Assembly: GCA_013817065.1 (NCBI GenBank)
Contig: JACDDJ010000127.1
Location: 1 to 9,488 of the forward strand
Direction: 5' to 3'
From: Acidobacteriota bacterium
GTDB lineage: Bacteria; Acidobacteriota; Vicinamibacteria; Vicinamibacterales; 2-12-FULL-66-21
DNA length: 9,488 nucleotides
Every line of letters starts with the position of its first letter. Position 1 is the first letter of the stretch. Under the pieces are notes generated by a model. That model saw only the letters and a list, made by a program, of their open reading frames with translations, had not been told where the DNA came from and did not search any database. This document shows, one piece after another, positions 7,436 through 9,488 of the stretch. The position numbers were made by a program, and so were the translations under genes.

Positions 7436-7564
7436 CTCCCAACCCCCAACTTCCAAATCCCAACTACAAATCCGCTTTCGGCTGATAAATCCAAATCCCA
7501 ACTACCAACGCCCAACTCCCAACCCCTCCGTGATCTCCCTTTGGAAGTTGGAAGTTGGTAGTTG
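7433..7564. repeat. Heptad-repeat array and long hairpin (CAACTCC family) filling the actE-actF spacer
   Basis: Two runs of degenerate 7-nt units lie in one orientation. Run 7433-7473 reads CAACTCC, CAACCCC, CAACTTC, CAAATCC, CAACTAC, then a shortened unit. Run 7492-7526 reads CAAATCC, CAACTAC, CAACGCC, CAACTCC, CAACCCC. An unrelated 18-nt piece (7474-7491) separates them. A third run lies inverted at 7541-7564. The segment 7499-7522 pairs with 7541-7564 at 21 of 24 positions, with an 18-nt loop. In the minus-strand transcript two of the three mismatches become G-U pairs, leaving one unpaired position in 24. The hairpin starts 15 nt after the actE stop, has no T-run after it, and is followed by more repeats up to the actF start. 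Confidence 0.9.
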
Positions 7565-7571
7565 CAGCCTT

Positions 7572-7589
7572 GGGCGGCGTTAGCCGCCC
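7572..7589. repeat. Perfect 7-bp GC-only hairpin containing the actE stop codon in its loop
   Basis: GGGCGGC and GCCGCCC are separated by 4 nt, and the TAA stop of actE occupies the loop. No T-run follows in the direction of transcription. It lies 7 nt from the larger heptad-repeat hairpin, so the mRNA would carry two hairpins in tandem just after actE. It may protect the 3' end of an actC-actE message or weaken read-through; that is inference. Confidence 0.6.
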
Positions 7590-8308
7590 GAGCCGGCGCC
7601 TCGGCCTCGACCAGCGGGCTGAGCGCCGGCAGGCTTGGCGGAGCCTGCCCCCGGCTGCGGTTGCGCGCCAGGAGGTCCGACCGGTGTCGGTAATGAATCG
7701 GTTGCGTCAGGCGCTCCAGCGCCCGGCGCCATCTGCAAGGCCTTGACGTAAGCGACAATCCGCCACCGGTCGCGCACGTCGATCTGGGCCTTGTAGTCGG
7801 GCATCGCGCCGAAGCCGTTGCTGATCACGTCGAACATGTAGCCGGGATCGGCCTGCTTCAGACGGTCGATGTGAAACGACGGGGGCTTGCGATAGCCGCG
7901 CTGAACCACCATGCCGTTGCCGTTGCCGCTCTGATCGTGGCAGGGCGTACAGTAGATGTTGAATCGCTGCTGACCACGGTCGAGATCCGCCGCCGTGATC
8001 GCGAACGGCATCTCCTTGACGGCAGTGCCACCGGCCTTGCCGGTGAAAAGTGCTTCGTCGGCATTGACCAAGCCGCGCGGGACCGTGCCTTCCACCGGAT
8101 GCCGCGCGCTCGAGCCATCAGCAAACAGCTGGCTCGGTTCGAGCGGCTCGTACTTCGGCTGGTTGTGCATGTCCTGCCGGCACCCGGCCACGAAGGCGAG
8201 CGCGCACAGAATCACAACGAGGTGTTTCAGGCGCTTCGGTCTGCATTTATCAGGGCTCGTGGGGCCCCACTCGCTCTCGGGCCGCAGGCGCCTACGATTC
8301 GATTTCAT
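7580..8308 (-). CDS. actE: Alternative complex III subunit ActE, mono-heme cytochrome c lipoprotein
   Basis: A membrane-tethered cytochrome c of ACIII that carries electrons from the Fe-S/heme part of the complex towards the oxidase. The product has 242 residues from the ATG at 8306-8308. The hydrophobic segment 30-42 runs into a lipobox VAGC, with lipidated Cys43, followed by RQDMHNQPKYEPLEPSQLF, a strong ActE hallmark. Heme c is bound at CTPCH (120-124), and Met169 in GFGAMPDY is the likely sixth ligand. The protein ends in a Pro/Gly/Ala-rich tail of nearly 50 residues. The start overlaps the actD stop by 17 nt. The stretch before the hydrophobic core (29 residues) is unusually long for a lipoprotein signal; no better in-frame start was found, since the next one (GTG at 8213-8215) would remove the positive residues. 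The repeat-filled spacer follows. Confidence 0.93.
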   Translation of the reverse strand: MKSNRRRLRPESEWGPTSPDKCRPKRLKHLVVILCALAFVAGCRQDMHNQPKYEPLEPSQLFADGSSARHPVEGTVPRGLVNADEALFTGKAGGTAVKEMPFAITAADLDRGQQRFNIYCTPCHDQSGNGNGMVVQRGYRKPPSFHIDRLKQADPGYMFDVISNGFGAMPDYKAQIDVRDRWRIVAYVKALQMAPGAGAPDATDSLPTPVGPPGAQPQPGAGSAKPAGAQPAGRGRGAGSGG

Positions 8309-8846
8309 TGATCTCTCGTGCGCCAAGCCCCTGGAGGAACGCGCGCGTCCTGGTGATGTCGAACTTGGGATCGTCAGCCTCGATCGCGAGGAACAGTCCG
8401 TCCTGGCTCGCATGTTCCGCGAAGCGCTTCACATTGAAAACCGGGTGGTACGGCATCGGCAGACCATTGAGCAGGATCAGCCCGATCACGCACGTGAGTG
8501 ACGCCAGCAGGATCGTGATCTCGAAGGTCACGGGGATGAACGACGGCCAACTGTTTAAGGGACGGCCGCCAACATTCAGCGGGTACGCGATCACCGACAC
8601 CCAGTAGCAGAGCCCGAACCCGGCCAGGCACCCGACGATGCCGCCGACCAACGTCAGCAGCGAGATCGTGTTGTCTTTCAGGTCGAGCGCGTCGAACAAC
8701 TCGTGGATCGGGTAGGGCGAAAAGGCGTCCACCTTTCGATAGCCCTCGGCGTGCGTCCGCTTTGCGGCGTCGACCAGGGACGTCGCATCGGTGAACTCAG
8801 CCATCAGGCCGTAGAGCGGCTCCTTCGCTACAACGTGTGCGTCCAT
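8292..8846 (-). CDS. actD: Alternative complex III subunit ActD (DUF3341 family)
   Basis: A membrane subunit of ACIII with no cofactor, which packs beside ActC and ActF. The product has 184 residues. A soluble N-terminal part begins with LYGLMAEFTDATSLVDAAK, and the conserved FSPYPIHELFDAL follows at 42-54. Two membrane helices lie at about 62-84 and 106-128. The loop and start of helix two carry the family signature NVGGRPLNSWPSFIPVTFE (91-109). A small C-terminal domain (about 148-184) ends in ITRTRAFLQGLGAREINEIES style sequence. The length matches the family. The ATG at 8844-8846 lies 3 nt after the actC stop, with AAAGGGG about 9 nt upstream as its ribosome-binding site. It overlaps the actE start, in keeping with tight co-translation. 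Confidence 0.95.
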   Translation of the reverse strand: MDAHVVAKEPLYGLMAEFTDATSLVDAAKRTHAEGYRKVDAFSPYPIHELFDALDLKDNTISLLTLVGGIVGCLAGFGLCYWVSVIAYPLNVGGRPLNSWPSFIPVTFEITILLASLTCVIGLILLNGLPMPYHPVFNVKRFAEHASQDGLFLAIEADDPKFDITRTRAFLQGLGAREINEIES

Positions 8847-8849
8847 GCC

Positions 8850-9488
8850 CTAGTGCCCCTTTGAGCCTTTCACTTCCGCCTCCGGCACCATCGTCCGCAT
8901 CTCGAAGATCGAGATCATCGGCAGCAGGCGGACGAACAGGAACATCAGCGTGACGAACAGGCCGATCGTGCCGGCGAATGTCGAGAAGTCCCAGAACGTC
9001 GGGTAATACATGTCCCACGACGAGGGCAGGAAGTCGCGGTGCAGCGACGTCACGATGATGACGAAGCGCTCCAGCCACATCCCGACGCTGACGATCAACG
9101 CCATGATGAAGAGCCAGGTCGTGTTGGTGCGGAACCGCTTGACCCAGAGTGTCTGCGGCACGATACCGTTGCAGAAGATCAGCGCCCAGTAGGTCCAGGC
9201 GTAGGGCCCGCCCCAGATCCGGTTGTAGACCATGAACTGCTCGTACTGGTTGGCGCTGTACCACCCGTAGAACAGCTCCATCGCGTATCCGTAGACGACG
9301 ATCAAACTGGTGACCAGCGTGATCTTCGCCATGTTCTCGAGATGCCGCATCGTGATGAAGTCTTCGAGCCCGTACATCTTGCGGAACGGGATTGCGAGCG
9401 TCAGCACCATCGCGAAGCCGGCATAGATGGCGCCGGCGACGAAGTAGGGCGGAAAGATCGTCGCGTGCCACCCTGGGGTGATACCGAC
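8850..9488 (-). CDS. actC: Alternative complex III subunit ActC (NrfD/PsrC-like quinol-interacting membrane subunit), 5'-truncated by window edge
   Basis: The membrane subunit of ACIII that works with the Fe-S protein ActB to oxidise quinol. Only the C-terminal 212 residues lie in the window; the frame is open to the right edge. The first visible residues, ITPGWHATIFPPYFVAGAIY, are a hallmark of this family. Further typical pieces are FRKMYGLEDFITMRHLENMA, NRIWGGPYAWTYWALIFCN, VGMWLERFVIIVTSLHRDFL and PSSWDMYYPTFWDF. About five or six hydrophobic helices can be seen. It ends with a short polar tail (EVKGSKGH). The stop lies 3 nt before actD. NrfD-like proteins also occur in other quinone enzymes, but the following actD-actE-actF genes settle the assignment to ACIII. 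actA and actB should lie just beyond position 9488. Confidence 0.94.
   Translation of the reverse strand, partial: VGITPGWHATIFPPYFVAGAIYAGFAMVLTLAIPFRKMYGLEDFITMRHLENMAKITLVTSLIVVYGYAMELFYGWYSANQYEQFMVYNRIWGGPYAWTYWALIFCNGIVPQTLWVKRFRTNTTWLFIMALIVSVGMWLERFVIIVTSLHRDFLPSSWDMYYPTFWDFSTFAGTIGLFVTLMFLFVRLLPMISIFEMRTMVPEAEVKGSKGH

Noticed and set aside
7433..7564. CRISPR array as an explanation of the repeats near 7500
   Set aside because: Units are 7 nt, contiguous and degenerate, with no unique spacers of regular size and no cas genes.
8797..9471. Minus-strand frame of 224 codons overlapping actC
   Set aside because: It is a +1-type shadow of actC that is Arg/Asp/His-rich. The actC frame is open to the window edge and matches NrfD-like ActC throughout.

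Overview
The window is G+C-rich and gene-dense, and every gene I can support lies on the minus strand. Transcription therefore runs from position 9488 down to 1. The gene content and the local gene order suggest a free-living aerobic Gram-negative bacterium. An Acidobacteriota (Vicinamibacteria-like) origin is my best guess, by inference from gene order and protein style only.

From 9488 to 996 the window holds the downstream part of one long respiratory operon. First come four subunits of alternative complex III (ACIII), the quinol:cytochrome c/electron-acceptor oxidoreductase: the C-terminal part of actC (NrfD-like), then actD (DUF3341), actE (mono-heme cytochrome c lipoprotein) and actF (second NrfD-like membrane subunit). 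Next is a small His-rich, single-pass membrane protein of unknown function, then a Sco1/SenC copper chaperone. The operon ends with the four subunits of an aa3/caa3-type cytochrome c oxidase: coxB (CuA plus a fused cytochrome c domain), coxA, coxC and coxD. actA and actB presumably lie beyond the right edge. Most neighbours overlap or are separated by 2-4 nt. Together the genes encode a chain that oxidises membrane quinol (ACIII), passes electrons through ActE and the CoxB cytochrome c domain, and reduces O2 at CoxA. Sco1 supplies the copper-site assembly function.

Only two spacers inside this operon exceed a few nucleotides: actE-actF and coxB-coxA. Both are filled with degenerate CAACTCC heptad repeats in both orientations, which form long hairpins in the transcript. 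This is the most unusual DNA-level signal in the window. CoxA carries the YSHPAVY signature of A2-type heme-copper oxidases instead of the Glu of A1 enzymes.

From 995 to 797 there is a non-coding gap with two short perfect inverted repeats. From 796 to the left edge is the N-terminal part of an unrelated gene, a HlyD/MacA-type efflux adaptor, probably the first gene of another transcription unit. I saw no rRNA, tRNA, insertion sequence, CRISPR array or origin. I found no plus-strand gene.
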